DNA of 64,000 bases from Tessaracoccus sp. OS52 (GTDB lineage Bacteria; Actinomycetota; Actinomycetes; Propionibacteriales; Propionibacteriaceae), in contig NZ_JAJEWM010000003.1 of NCBI RefSeq assembly GCF_020687685.1, forward strand, positions 186,001 through 250,000, in the 5' to 3' direction. A program made the translations under genes and the position numbers. Position 1 is the stretch's first letter, and each line of letters starts with the position of its first letter. The notes under the pieces were generated by a model. The model made no database searches and was not told the DNA's origin. It was given only the letters and a program-made list of their open reading frames with translations. Positions 53,144 to 62,517 of the stretch are shown piece by piece.

Positions 53144-53296
53144 TGGGAGAGCGTCGTGATGAACCAGTGCCGTGAACCCGTTCACCTCCAGGACATCAAT
53201 CGGTCATCGATAGATCCTCGACCATTAACCCGCAACACCTAGCGTGACGACCAAGCCGCCGTCATCCGGGCCGCGGCTGGTTGGAGGTTGACACCC

Positions 53297-56200
53297 GTGT
53301 CCAAGTTCAGAACTGTCTTCTACTGTCTAGTGATCGCGGCTTTGTTGACGCCGATTTGGTCCGTCCCCGCACGAGCGGCAGTGACGACCTATGCCGATCT
53401 GGTGGCCGAACTCGGCGCTGCGACGGACCCAGCTGGTGAGCCAGTAGTGGTGGACGTGAGCGGAGACATCACGGCCACGGGGCACATCAACGTTCGAGGC
53501 AACGCGGTGCTGAGGGCGGACAGCCCGGTGACGATCGCATTGGACCAGCACCAACTACGCGTCACAAACGGCGCCACCCTGACACTCACCGAGAACATCA
53601 CGGTCAGCCAGCCGGAGACCGCGACCGGTCACCCTGTCTACGCCGAGTCCTCGCACGTCGTACTCGACGGCGCAACGGTCACCAGCGCCGCCACGTCCAC
53701 CAGCGTCTACAGCATCAACCTCAACGGAGCGGGCTCCAGCCTCGTCGCCACCGATGCGAACGTCACTACGGTCAACGGCCGCGCGGTCTACAGCAACATC
53801 ACCACCACCCCGATCCTGCTGGAGGGCACCAACCTCACCGCCACCGGAACGGGCTACTCCGCCTACCGCGGCATCTACGTCCTGCGCGATGGCACCGTGC
53901 TCACGGGCCGCGACGGTGGCGGCGCAATCCTCTACGATTTCTCCGCGACGTCGGTGGCAGCCACGCCTGCCCCCGCGGACTTTGTCAACGGCCAGCTCGT
54001 GTCTCTGGCCGTCACCGGAAATCCTGCCGGCGGCGCCGTCGGAGCCACCCTCCGCTACACCACCGACGGCACCGACCCACTCGACTCCCCCACCGCCGCC
54101 ACCTACACGGAGCCCTTCGCTGTCGCCCCAGGCCAGACGGTGCTCGCCACGCAGGTCAAGGACGGTCACCGTGACTCGCTGTCGAGCTTCGAGTACGCAA
54201 CCGACGGCGACGCCGTGCCGGGCACCGTCGCCTCCGTCCAGACTCTTGACCCGATCACCCGCCCCGTCGGGACCGCGATCGAACCCCTCGCACTCGGCCT
54301 GCCCACGGTCCTCGGCACGACACTCGCCGACGGGCGCACCAAGTACTTCCAGGTGGTGTGGGACCTCAGCGGGATCGAGGCAGGCAACACCGGTACCACC
54401 CTCGTCACCGGGGAACTCCAAGTGGCGGGCGAGGTATCGAACCCGGACGCCGTGACCCCCTCTGTGTCCCTGACCATTGGCGAGGCCCCCATCTCCGGCT
54501 TCGCACTGGATCTCGCTTCCTTCCTCGTCGAGGGGAAGACCTCCGTCCAGGACGGAGCCGTCGTGGGCACGCTCCGCGCGGCCGGCGGCGACTCCGTCGA
54601 CTACGCCTACGAGTTGGCCCCCAGCGACCTCTTCCGCCTCGACGGCGCCGAGGTGGTGGCAACTCGGCCCCTGGCTGCGGGTGAGCACACCATCTCGGTG
54701 ACTGTCACCAGCGGGGCGCAGAGCGCGACGAGCGAGTTCGTGGTCGCCGTGCAGCCCGCCAACGCTGCCTTCGTCATCGCCAACCCGTACTCGAGCATCG
54801 ACTGGGAGACCGTCCACCAGCTGACCACCGCCCCACACACGCACACCGAGCGCACCAACGCACCCCTCGGCGAGTGGAGCGACGGCGTGGCAGGGACCGT
54901 CGCCGAGAAGTTGGCCGTCTACGAGGGCCTCGGCTACGACGCCGTCGCGATCACCGACCACGACAACGTGGCCTACCCGTGGGACGCCGTCGACGCGGGC
55001 GACAGCCAGCTGATCGCCATCCCGGGCAACGAAATGAGCAAGAACAGCCACACGCTGAGTTACTTCAGCACGTACCGCGACTCCGCCGGCATGGGGCCGG
55101 ACGTGAGCGTCGGCTTCGAGGCGAACTACGCCAATGTCGGCGCCCAGGGCGGCTTCCTCTACCTGGCCCACCCGAGCCGGAGCGGGGGTTCCACTGCGGA
55201 CCCCGCCTTCGACCTGCCGCTGTTCGACAAGTACCCCCAGTTGGTGGGTCTCGAAGTCCTCAACGCCGGGCAATATACCCGCAACCACAGCGAGGACCTC
55301 TGGGACACGCTCCTGACCGAGACCATGCCGCACCAGCCGATCTGGGGCACCGCTTCGGACGATTCACACTCGTTGTCGCTCTCGGTCACCGGAACCGGAT
55401 GGACGACGCTCCTGGCGCCCCAGCGCGACGAGCTGTCGGCGCGCGACGCCCTGGCCCTGGGCCGCTCGTACTTCTCCAGCTACCGCGTGACCAAGGGCGC
55501 CGACGACGCAAAGGGTGACCCGGGCGTGCCGGCACCCTCCATCTCCGACATCGACGTGAGCCAGGGTGTCATCAAGCTCACCGTCGACGGGGCCGACACC
55601 ATCGAGTGGGTCAGTGCCGAAGGCAGCGTCGTCGCCACTGGAACCTCGGTCGATGTCAACACGGCCCCTGGAGCGGCCAAGTACATCCGCGCGCGCATGT
55701 TCGGCCCAGGCGGTCAGACGATGACGCAACCATTCGGGCTGCACCCGGTTGATCAGGTCGACACCGAGGCGCCCACCATCACCCTGACCGACTACCTCCC
55801 GCCCCGGGTGGACCTGGGCGAGGAGTGGAACCTGCCGACTGGTGCGGGCAGCGACGAATCTGGTGCAACGTTCGTGACCAGCACGCTGGTGGACCCCGCC
55901 GGACAGGCCAACTTCGTGCTGGACAACAAGGTCACCTTCGACCAGGTCGGCACCTACACGTTGCGCTACGAGTCGAGGGACGGTGCCGGGAACGTCGGGT
56001 CACTGGAACGTGAGATCGTGGTCCGCGACAACCGACCGTCACCCGCGCCCACGGTGACGGTCACCGCCGCACCCTCACCGGCACCGACGGTGACCGTGAG
56101 CGCTGCCCCCTCACCCATGCCGACGGTGACCGTGACGGCACAGCCATCCGCACTTCCTGCCGGCGACCTCTACCAGACGCCGGGCTTCCACCGGGTGAAC

Positions 56201-56557
56201 GGCAGGCAGTGGATGACGTCCTGCGAGCCGTACTCGGTCACGGTTCGTTGTTGGACCTACATCTGGGGCACCACCGTCATCCCTGCTGGGGACAGCTATG
56301 TCCAGAACAACGGGTGGGTGTTCAACAACCTGACCTACGTCGCCTCCCCCAGGGCGAACTGGGCCGGTAACCCGCTGGGCAACACCGGTGAGTGGACTGC
56401 GGCAGATGGACGCCGCTGGCGCACCGAGTGCGACACCGAGCGCACGGGCCGCAATGGCTGCCGCAGCTACACCGAGGCACGCGTGATCGACGTGGTCGAG
56501 GGGCAGTACCGACCGACCACCCGGTTCACGTTCAACAGCATGGTGCGGTTCAAGTAA
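53297..56557 (+). CDS. large secreted PHP-domain protein with four-Cys C-terminal module
   Basis: A 1086-residue exported protein. Signal peptide (cleavage near ARAA); a beta-helix-like region (about residues 30-220); a chitobiase-C-terminal-like beta domain (about 238-295, LRYTTDGTDP); immunoglobulin-like segments; a PHP phosphoesterase domain with metal ligands in PHTHTERTN (about 512) and AITDHDN (about 551); a C-terminal Ig-like domain; a PTVTVTAAPSP-type linker repeated three times; and the four-Cys module (about 957-1086) shared with the proteins at 36092 and 41391. Catalysis on an extracellular phosphoester or nucleotide is expected but the substrate is unknown. GTG 53297 has GGAGG nine bases upstream; a TTG at 53288 is too close to that site. 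Confidence 0.8.
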   Translation: MSKFRTVFYCLVIAALLTPIWSVPARAAVTTYADLVAELGAATDPAGEPVVVDVSGDITATGHINVRGNAVLRADSPVTIALDQHQLRVTNGATLTLTENITVSQPETATGHPVYAESSHVVLDGATVTSAATSTSVYSINLNGAGSSLVATDANVTTVNGRAVYSNITTTPILLEGTNLTATGTGYSAYRGIYVLRDGTVLTGRDGGGAILYDFSATSVAATPAPADFVNGQLVSLAVTGNPAGGAVGATLRYTTDGTDPLDSPTAATYTEPFAVAPGQTVLATQVKDGHRDSLSSFEYATDGDAVPGTVASVQTLDPITRPVGTAIEPLALGLPTVLGTTLADGRTKYFQVVWDLSGIEAGNTGTTLVTGELQVAGEVSNPDAVTPSVSLTIGEAPISGFALDLASFLVEGKTSVQDGAVVGTLRAAGGDSVDYAYELAPSDLFRLDGAEVVATRPLAAGEHTISVTVTSGAQSATSEFVVAVQPANAAFVIANPYSSIDWETVHQLTTAPHTHTERTNAPLGEWSDGVAGTVAEKLAVYEGLGYDAVAITDHDNVAYPWDAVDAGDSQLIAIPGNEMSKNSHTLSYFSTYRDSAGMGPDVSVGFEANYANVGAQGGFLYLAHPSRSGGSTADPAFDLPLFDKYPQLVGLEVLNAGQYTRNHSEDLWDTLLTETMPHQPIWGTASDDSHSLSLSVTGTGWTTLLAPQRDELSARDALALGRSYFSSYRVTKGADDAKGDPGVPAPSISDIDVSQGVIKLTVDGADTIEWVSAEGSVVATGTSVDVNTAPGAAKYIRARMFGPGGQTMTQPFGLHPVDQVDTEAPTITLTDYLPPRVDLGEEWNLPTGAGSDESGATFVTSTLVDPAGQANFVLDNKVTFDQVGTYTLRYESRDGAGNVGSLEREIVVRDNRPSPAPTVTVTAAPSPAPTVTVSAAPSPMPTVTVTAQPSALPAGDLYQTPGFHRVNGRQWMTSCEPYSVTVRCWTYIWGTTVIPAGDSYVQNNGWVFNNLTYVASPRANWAGNPLGNTGEWTAADGRRWRTECDTERTGRNGCRSYTEARVIDVVEGQYRPTTRFTFNSMVRFK

Positions 56558-56596
56558 CCGATCGCGTCGCGAAGTCGACGACGGACGCCTACGGTC

Positions 56597-56639
56597 GAGA
56601 CCCCTGGCCCGAGTCCATGCGACTCAGGCCAGGGGTCTC
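56597..56639. terminator. strong bidirectional hairpin
   Basis: A perfect 13-bp stem (56597-56609 with 56627-56639) is extended inward by GAGTC/GACTC around the loop CATGC. It separates the convergent PHP-protein gene and the hypothetical gene ending at 56702. Confidence 0.8.
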
Positions 56640-56701
56640 ACCATGTCTCCACTCTTGTCTCGCTGCCCCCTCGACCGCTCGGTTACGGGCGCGCTGAGTT
56701 C

Positions 56702-57298
56702 CTACTCGACCAGCTGGTCGGGAGGCGCCGTGCGAGTGAGCCGTGGCCGGGCCGTGGCCTGCCCGAGGAGCCGACGCAGCGGGTTCTCCAGCGACGCGTC
56801 CGGCCGGCGCCACGTCCTGCCGCTGACCATCACCACGCGCTCGTCGAGCATCAACCACACGGCCTGCAGGCGCGTCACCGGGTCATGGACCGGCTCGATC
56901 CTGATCTCGGCGAAGCGGGACAGAACCTGACGGAGGTCCCGCTGGGCGAGGGCTGCGGAGGGGAAGGCGCGGGAGCGGATGGCCAGCGGCAACTGGTTGC
57001 GCGCCACCACCGTCCAAGAGTGCCCGCCCGCGACCTTGGCCGCGTCGTCGTCCTCCACGGGGCGCGATCCCGGCAGGTCCAGCCAGGTGCGCGCATCGGT
57101 GGTGGCTTGGGCCCGCCAGTGCTCGACCGCCGGATCCTCCGCCACGGGGGCCATCGCGGAGATGGCGCGGCAGATCATGGCGCGGCCCTCGTAGCGGACC
57201 AGGTCCATGGAAGCGTCGAACAACTCGACGGAGGACGGCAAGGCCTTGGCGGTGCTTGCCGGTCGGCGCACGCTCGGCCGTCGTCGCTGGACCTCCAT
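56702..57298 (-). CDS. hypothetical protein coupled to lytic transglycosylase
   Basis: A 198-residue protein without signal peptide or membrane helix and with no family I recognise. It begins with a basic segment (MEVQRRRPSVRRP), then an alpha/beta-looking region. It is the last gene of the kinase-transglycosylase set: ATG at 57298 shares a base with the upstream stop (TGATG), and GGGGG lies six bases before it. A GTG one codon earlier is possible. The consistent coupling suggests a role in envelope growth, which is inference. Confidence 0.65.
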   Translation of the reverse strand: MEVQRRRPSVRRPASTAKALPSSVELFDASMDLVRYEGRAMICRAISAMAPVAEDPAVEHWRAQATTDARTWLDLPGSRPVEDDDAAKVAGGHSWTVVARNQLPLAIRSRAFPSAALAQRDLRQVLSRFAEIRIEPVHDPVTRLQAVWLMLDERVVMVSGRTWRRPDASLENPLRRLLGQATARPRLTRTAPPDQLVE

Positions 57299-58185
57299 CA
57301 CGTGCCCCCTGTTCTCGACGCGTAGCTGCCCGCGACCAACGCCACGTTGTCCACGTAACTGCTCAAATTGTTGTAGCTGAACACCGCTCTGCGCCAGCCC
57401 GAGGTTGTGGTCATCGGCCCGGACGCGCACAGGTAGCGCGCGGCCGCGAGCGCGGCGTCGTCGATCTGGTTGGGATCGGCCCAGCCATCACCGTTGCCGT
57501 CGGCGCCCCAGCGCTGCCACGTGGAAGGGATGAACTGCATCGGCCCGACCGCGCGGTCCCACACGGCATCACCGTCCCAGACGCCGCCTTCGGTGTCCGG
57601 GATGGCCGCGACCCCATCCCCATCGAGCGCCACCCCACGGATCTGGGGTCGCGGGTAGCCGTCGGAGCCCAGGACCGAACCCGCGTGGCTGCCATGCGCC
57701 GACTCCACCCAACCGATCCCCGCCAGCGTCGTCCAGCCCAGGCCGCAGGCCGGCTGCTCGGCGTCGACGATGAGGTCGGCCGCCGCGTAGGCCGACAGCG
57801 CCCGCGGTGGGATGCCCGTGCGCGCCGCCACGCGCGCGACCCACTCCGGGTCCGCACCCGAGCTCCCGACGCCCGGCGCGGGCTCTGCGGGCAGCGACGG
57901 CGTCGGCACGACAGCGGGCTCGGGGAGCGGCGCCGTCGGGAGCGGACGCGGCACCTGCGGCGCCACGGGATCGGGCGGCGCGAGTTGCTGGCCGGGATCC
58001 GGAAGTACCGGCGAGGCCCCCTGGAGCTGTGCCATGCCGATGGATCCGATGGCCACGACGCCGATCAGGCCACCGCTCACGCATGCGAGCAGACGGCCCA
58101 CCCAGTCGCGCCGCGGCGGGTCAACCAGCCAGGGATCACCCAGCGCAGGGGACGTGTTGATGGGCTGGGGCTGCAGTTCACTCAT
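57298..58185 (-). CDS. membrane-anchored lytic transglycosylase (SLT/MltB-like)
   Basis: A 295-residue protein: cytoplasmic N-terminus, one membrane helix (about residues 31-52), a Pro-rich spacer (60-105), then a soluble lytic transglycosylase domain. The catalytic Glu is E161 in GIGWVESAHG and the GPMQFIPSTW block follows. It would cleave peptidoglycan glycan strands with 1,6-anhydro product formation. Its ATG overlaps the stop of the PASTA-kinase gene (ATGA), an informative pairing because PASTA domains bind peptidoglycan-type ligands. Confidence 0.88.
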   Translation of the reverse strand: MSELQPQPINTSPALGDPWLVDPPRRDWVGRLLACVSGGLIGVVAIGSIGMAQLQGASPVLPDPGQQLAPPDPVAPQVPRPLPTAPLPEPAVVPTPSLPAEPAPGVGSSGADPEWVARVAARTGIPPRALSAYAAADLIVDAEQPACGLGWTTLAGIGWVESAHGSHAGSVLGSDGYPRPQIRGVALDGDGVAAIPDTEGGVWDGDAVWDRAVGPMQFIPSTWQRWGADGNGDGWADPNQIDDAALAAARYLCASGPMTTTSGWRRAVFSYNNLSSYVDNVALVAGSYASRTGGT

Positions 58186-60173
58186 GCCGGTTCCACTGTC
58201 TGGGTGGCGGAAGGGGAGGAGACGGGGTCGGCGGGTTGCGGGCTGGACTCCTGGGCCGTCGGGGAACTCGACGGCGTGGCGGCGACCAGGGTCACCGTCG
58301 TTCCCACGCGCAGGACAGTCCCCGGGGCAGGGACCACGGACGCCACGACCGCACGCGAGTCGGCCCCGGCAGGTTCGGTGGCGACGGTGAACCCGGAGGA
58401 CTGCAGGTATGCCGAGGCGTGCGCCACGGTCATGCCCGAGACCTCCGGGACGGCATTGCTTCCTGACGCGATGGTCAGATCAACCGGGCTGCCGGGCTGC
58501 ACCACCTGCCCCGCGCGCGGGTACTGGGACAGGACCCGGTCTGCCTCCTCGGGCGAGTCGGTCCGGACCACCTCACCCACCCGCAGGCCGGCGTCCTCGA
58601 GTACGTCGGCGGCGTCGGAGATGGTGCCGTAGAGGACGGGCACCACCACCGGGTCCCCAGCCGGTTCGCTGCTCTCCACGGTGGTGACGCTCGGAAGGGC
58701 GGTTGATGGGGTCGATTCCGGACTGGGCGGGGTGCTCGGGGCCGTGGTCGTCGGCGCGCTCGTGGGAGTGGCCGACGCCGCTCCAGACGATCCGGTGGGC
58801 ATCGCGACCGGGCTCGCAGTGGGGACGCCGGAGGCAGCCACCGACGGTTCCGCCGCCGGGACAGGGGTCGGCCGCTGTCCCAGGAATCCCAGGCCAACCG
58901 CCATCGCGACGACCAGAACCAGCATCACCGCCGCCAGCGCGCCCCCCGAGGACCGCGGGGCGCGAGCCTGCGTCGGGGCGGCCGCAACCGGCTCCAGGTA
59001 CGCGGGGCGGTTCGACGACGACGCCCGCTCCGGTGCCGCGGACGCGGCCGGGGCACCAACGCCGACGTTGGCGGCGAGTTCGGCTGGCCGCTGCGTCTGA
59101 GGGACGAGCGCGGTGGCTAGCGCCGCACCGGCCCAGTGGGGAACGGGTGCGGGGACGACGGGGAGGTCGGCGTCGGCCTGAGGCGCAGGGGCAGTTCCGA
59201 GCGGAAGGACGCGGGTTGACCCGACGGCGGGGAGCACCAGGGTGGCGGCGGTGCCGCGGGAGACCGGGGCCGCCACCGTCGCCAAGGCCCCGGCGAAGGC
59301 AGCGGCGTCGGGGTAGCGGTCGGTGGGGTCCTTCGCCATCGCCCGGGTGACGATCCGGTCGAACGCCCGCTGCTCCGGGCGGAGCGCCGACGGCACTGGC
59401 GGCGGAGCGTCCACGTGCGCCTGAAGCGTCTGCCCGACGGTGTCCCGGGGGAACGGGGCCTGGCCAGTCAGCAGGAAGTGGAGCAGCGCCCCGACCTGAT
59501 AGAGGTCGCTTGCTGCGGTCACGGGCAGTCCGCGAGCCTGCTCCGGAGACATGAACGACGGATTGCCGACGACGTGCGCGCCCTTCTCCGCCGAAGGGAC
59601 CAACGGCCGGTCTCCGGAGAGCAGGACGTCCTCACCGACGGCGGCCTCGCCGTCGAGCGCAGCCAGACCGAAGTCGACGATCCGCACCTGCCGCGAACCA
59701 ACCGGGCCCGCCTCCCCCTGCCGATCTTGGATGACGATGTTGGAGGGACCCAGGTCACGGTGGACCAGCCCTGCCCGGTGGGCCTCACCGAGCCCGGCAA
59801 GTACCCCGAGGGTGATCGCGACGGCGTCGGCCGCCGTGGGCCGGTGCTCGGCAACCCACTCCTGGAGGTTGGGGCCGGCGAGCAGCTCGAAAGCGATCCA
59901 CGGCGTCGGCACCCCGGCCGCGTCGTGGATTCCCGCGCCGTGCACGGCGATGATGTTCGGATGCTCCAGGCCCATCAGGTGGCGCTGTTCGCGGAGGAAG
60001 GCCCGCCGTTTCCGCTCGTCCCGACAGAGGTGGGGGTGAAGCAGCTTCACCGCGACGTCGGCCGAGCCGTGCTCGTCGGTGGCGGCGAAAACCGAGCCGG
60101 TGCTGCCGGTGCCGAGCAGTGCGCGCAGCCGGTAGCGCCCGTCGAGCACCACACCACCCTCCATCTCGGTCAT
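58182..60173 (-). CDS. PASTA-domain Ser/Thr protein kinase with altered catalytic loop
   Basis: A 663-residue receptor-type kinase. Gly loop GTGSTGSVFA (21-30), VAIK-type Lys43, DFG at 167-169 and SPEQ are present, but the catalytic loop reads VHRDLGPSN, with Gly142 instead of the usual Lys. A Pro/Ala-rich juxtamembrane region leads to one helix (411-431), a Thr/Ser/Pro linker and two PASTA domains (about 507-571 and 573-632). It would sense wall fragments and phosphorylate growth or division proteins. ATG at 60173 is chosen on domain limits; AGGAGG is ten bases upstream. The longer open frame to 60512 simply reads through 57-bp repeats. Confidence 0.87.
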   Translation of the reverse strand: MTEMEGGVVLDGRYRLRALLGTGSTGSVFAATDEHGSADVAVKLLHPHLCRDERKRRAFLREQRHLMGLEHPNIIAVHGAGIHDAAGVPTPWIAFELLAGPNLQEWVAEHRPTAADAVAITLGVLAGLGEAHRAGLVHRDLGPSNIVIQDRQGEAGPVGSRQVRIVDFGLAALDGEAAVGEDVLLSGDRPLVPSAEKGAHVVGNPSFMSPEQARGLPVTAASDLYQVGALLHFLLTGQAPFPRDTVGQTLQAHVDAPPPVPSALRPEQRAFDRIVTRAMAKDPTDRYPDAAAFAGALATVAAPVSRGTAATLVLPAVGSTRVLPLGTAPAPQADADLPVVPAPVPHWAGAALATALVPQTQRPAELAANVGVGAPAASAAPERASSSNRPAYLEPVAAAPTQARAPRSSGGALAAVMLVLVVAMAVGLGFLGQRPTPVPAAEPSVAASGVPTASPVAMPTGSSGAASATPTSAPTTTAPSTPPSPESTPSTALPSVTTVESSEPAGDPVVVPVLYGTISDAADVLEDAGLRVGEVVRTDSPEEADRVLSQYPRAGQVVQPGSPVDLTIASGSNAVPEVSGMTVAHASAYLQSSGFTVATEPAGADSRAVVASVVPAPGTVLRVGTTVTLVAATPSSSPTAQESSPQPADPVSSPSATQTVEPA

Positions 60174-60200
60174 CTCAGGAGGGCCTCCTCGCCAGTCCCG

Positions 60201-60477
60201 CTGGTCGAGTAACCGACGAGGAACGAGTCGGCGTGTCGAGACCACCGAAGACCCCCGCTGGTCGAGTAGCCGACGAGGAACGAGTCGGCGTGTCGAGACC
60301 ACCGACGATCCCCGCTGGTCGAGTAGCCGACGAGGAACGAGTCGGCGTGTCGAGACCACCGACGACTCCCGCTGGTCGAGTAGCCGACGAGGAACGAGTC
60401 GGCGTGTCGAGACCACCGACGACTCCCGCTGGTCGAGTAGCCGACGAGGAACGAGTCGGCGTGTCGAGACCACCGAT
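60201..60477. repeat. 57-bp tandem repeat array (five copies)
   Basis: Units begin at 60201, 60258, 60315, 60372 and 60429, each starting CTGGTCGAGTAGCCGACGAG and ending near GTGTCGAGACCACCGA. Within a unit GCCGAC and GTCGGC can pair across GAGGAACGA. Because 57 is a multiple of three, frames stay open through it. The ends match the cluster at 49381-49590. It lies between pstB and the kinase gene, upstream of the latter; the whole gap 60174-60533 holds no supported gene. Confidence 0.9.
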
Positions 60478-60533
60478 GCGGGTCCACACCTCGCGGACTC
60501 CCACTCGATCAACGGAGACGGGGTGAACCAGCA

Positions 60534-61463
60534 TCATCCGAATCGACCGTTGACGTAGTCGTTGGTCCGCTGGTCCTGCGGGTCGCTGAACATCGCCTCG
60601 GTGTCCCCGTGCTCGACGATAGCTCCCGGAGTCCCCTGGGAGGCCAGGAAGAAGGCGCACTGCTGCGAGACCCGGTGGGCCTGCTGCATGTTGTGGGTGA
60701 CGATGACGATGGTGACCTCCTTCTGGAGCTCGGCCATCGTCTCCTCGATGACTCGGGTGGACGTGGGGTCGAGTGCCGAGCACGGTTCGTCCATGAGCAG
60801 GACCTTGGGCTTGACCGCCAGGGAACGGGCGATGCACAGGCGCTGCTGCTGACCACCCGAGAGACCACCACCGGGTGCCCGGAGCCGGTCCTTGACCTCC
60901 TTCCAGAGACCCGCCGACGTCAGCGAGCGTTCGACGAGCTCGTCCTTGCGGTCCCGGTCTGCCTTGATGCCGGTGAGCTTGAGGCCCGCGATGACGTTGT
61001 CGTAGATGCTCATCGCAGGGAACGGGTTGGGCTTCTGGAAGACCATGCCGATGTCCTTGCGGGCGTCCTGCAGCTTCTTGCGGCGGTCGTAGATGTCGTC
61101 GCCGTCCAGCATCACCTCCCCCGCCAGCGAAGCCGACGGCACCAGCTCGTGCATCCGGTTGAGGATTCGCAGGAACGTCGACTTTCCGCACCCCGACGGC
61201 CCGATCAGCGCGGTCACCTGACCTGCGGGCATCGTCAGCGAGACCTTCTCCAGCACCTTGTGCTGGCCGAACCACGCGGAGATGCTGCGGGCCTCCAGCG
61301 TCGAGAGAGATCTGCCGTCAGCCGCCCGTGCCGGAGCTGCGGGTGGGGACGATTGCGGGGCGACCGCGGCTTCCTGTTCGACCCGCGTCGGTGCGACGTA
61401 CTCCGGCCCCGGCGTGCCCGCCGCGACCGGCAGCACCATCGTGGCGTCCTGTGTCGTGCTCAT
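60534..61463 (-). CDS. pstB: phosphate ABC transporter ATP-binding protein
   Basis: A 309-residue ATPase with an unusually long Ala/Pro-rich N-terminal extension (about 50 residues) before the PstB core. Walker [20 protein letters not shown], the signature [16 protein letters not shown] and Walker [14 protein letters not shown] are intact, and [14 protein letters not shown] precedes Walker A. ATG 61463 is preferred over 61481 because AAGGAG lies six bases upstream of it. No pstS, pstC or pstA is in view downstream; here it closes a surface-protein operon. Confidence 0.88.
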   Translation of the reverse strand: MSTTQDATMVLPVAAGTPGPEYVAPTRVEQEAAVAPQSSPPAAPARAADGRSLSTLEARSISAWFGQHKVLEKVSLTMPAGQVTALIGPSGCGKSTFLRILNRMHELVPSASLAGEVMLDGDDIYDRRKKLQDARKDIGMVFQKPNPFPAMSIYDNVIAGLKLTGIKADRDRKDELVERSLTSAGLWKEVKDRLRAPGGGLSGGQQQRLCIARSLAVKPKVLLMDEPCSALDPTSTRVIEETMAELQKEVTIVIVTHNMQQAHRVSQQCAFFLASQGTPGAIVEHGDTEAMFSDPQDQRTNDYVNGRFG

Positions 61464-61488
61464 CTCATGCTCCTTGGTCATCGTCTGT

Positions 61489-62517
61489 TCACAGCAGGTT
61501 GGGCATCAGCAGGGTGATCTGGTCGCCCACGAGCAGGCCCGTCAGCACCAGGACGGGCATGAACACCACCCACGCCTTGGCGAAGCCGACGCGCCGGTAG
61601 CAGAGCACAGCCGCGATCTCCGCCGCGACGAGCAGCTGCAGCGCGAACACCAGCGCCCAGACGGTGCGGGCGTCGCCGGCCAGCTCCTTGTGCTCGGGCT
61701 GGAGGCTGCGGAAGGTGGTGTCGCGCAGACCCGGAGCCTGCACGTCGCTGACCAGTTGGGCGTCCACCCTGGCGAGGCCGGAGGGCATGTACGGCATGCC
61801 GCGCGTGGTCACGAGGATGAGGCGCGACTGCCCGGCCTTGACCGGTGGCGGGGCGAGGTCGCCGGCGTAGCGGACTCCGATCACCTCGTAGGTGTGCTCG
61901 CCCTGCCCCGTCACCACCTTGATCTCCTCGCCGGGCGCCAGCTCCGGAATTCGTGAGAACGGAGCCCCGTAGGCCGAGCCGCGTCCCATCAGGACGCTCA
62001 CGCCAGCCTGGCCGGGGAGGCTCGTGTCGCGGCGGTGGCCGGGCCCGTCGGTGAGCACGCCGGAGGTGGTTCCCTCGACGACGATCTGGTCGAGTCCGAT
62101 GGCTGGGATCTCGAGCCGCGCCACGGGCTCGCCGTCGCGGAGGAGGACGTCCTCGAAGGTCCCCTCGCTGACCGGTGCGGTGCCGGCCGCGAGCTGTTCG
62201 GCGAACGTCGCGCGCAGCTGGTGTTGGGCGACGACGTGCTGCAGGTGGCTGAGCAGCATCAGGTTCGTGAGGAAACCGAGCAGGACCACGACGACCATGA
62301 CCAGCCAGCCGCGGATCAGCAACTCGCGGGGACCGAGCGGGACCTTCGGCCGGGGCGGCGGCGGCATCCGCCTGGGAGGACGGGGCACGCGCGGCGGGGC
62401 CGTCCCCCGCGGCGGCTTCGGCAGCGTACGGGCCCCGCGCGACGGAGGCTGTCCCGGCGACGCGGGGCTCACCTGTCCGCGCTTCGGGTGCGTCCCGGGC
62501 CTCACCATCGTCGTCAC
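61489..62517 (-). CDS. sortase-fold membrane protein lacking catalytic His and Cys
   Basis: A 342-residue protein: a basic Pro-rich N-terminus (1-65), one helix (about 70-90), a sortase-like beta-barrel (about 130-262) and two C-terminal helices. The fold is clear from [35 protein letters not shown] and PGEEIKV. However the site that should read G-H-R is GRG (179 Arg instead of His) and the site that should read TLVTC is LVTT (Thr238 instead of Cys); Arg250 may be retained. It therefore cannot perform normal transpeptidation. GTG 62517 overlaps the upstream stop (GTGA). Confidence 0.75.
   Translation of the reverse strand: MTTMVRPGTHPKRGQVSPASPGQPPSRGARTLPKPPRGTAPPRVPRPPRRMPPPPRPKVPLGPRELLIRGWLVMVVVVLLGFLTNLMLLSHLQHVVAQHQLRATFAEQLAAGTAPVSEGTFEDVLLRDGEPVARLEIPAIGLDQIVVEGTTSGVLTDGPGHRRDTSLPGQAGVSVLMGRGSAYGAPFSRIPELAPGEEIKVVTGQGEHTYEVIGVRYAGDLAPPPVKAGQSRLILVTTRGMPYMPSGLARVDAQLVSDVQAPGLRDTTFRSLQPEHKELAGDARTVWALVFALQLLVAAEIAAVLCYRRVGFAKAWVVFMPVLVLTGLLVGDQITLLMPNLL

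Noticed and set aside
60201-60477. Possible CRISPR array
   Set aside because: Units are contiguous 57-mers with no variable spacers, and no cas gene is nearby.
60174-60512. N-terminal extension of the PASTA kinase made of 19-residue repeats
   Set aside because: It is translation of the 57-bp DNA repeat array, whose length keeps any frame open; kinase homology begins only at the ATG at 60173.
61489-62517. Functional sortase
   Set aside because: The His and Cys positions are Arg and Thr when read directly from the DNA, so transpeptidase activity is not supported.
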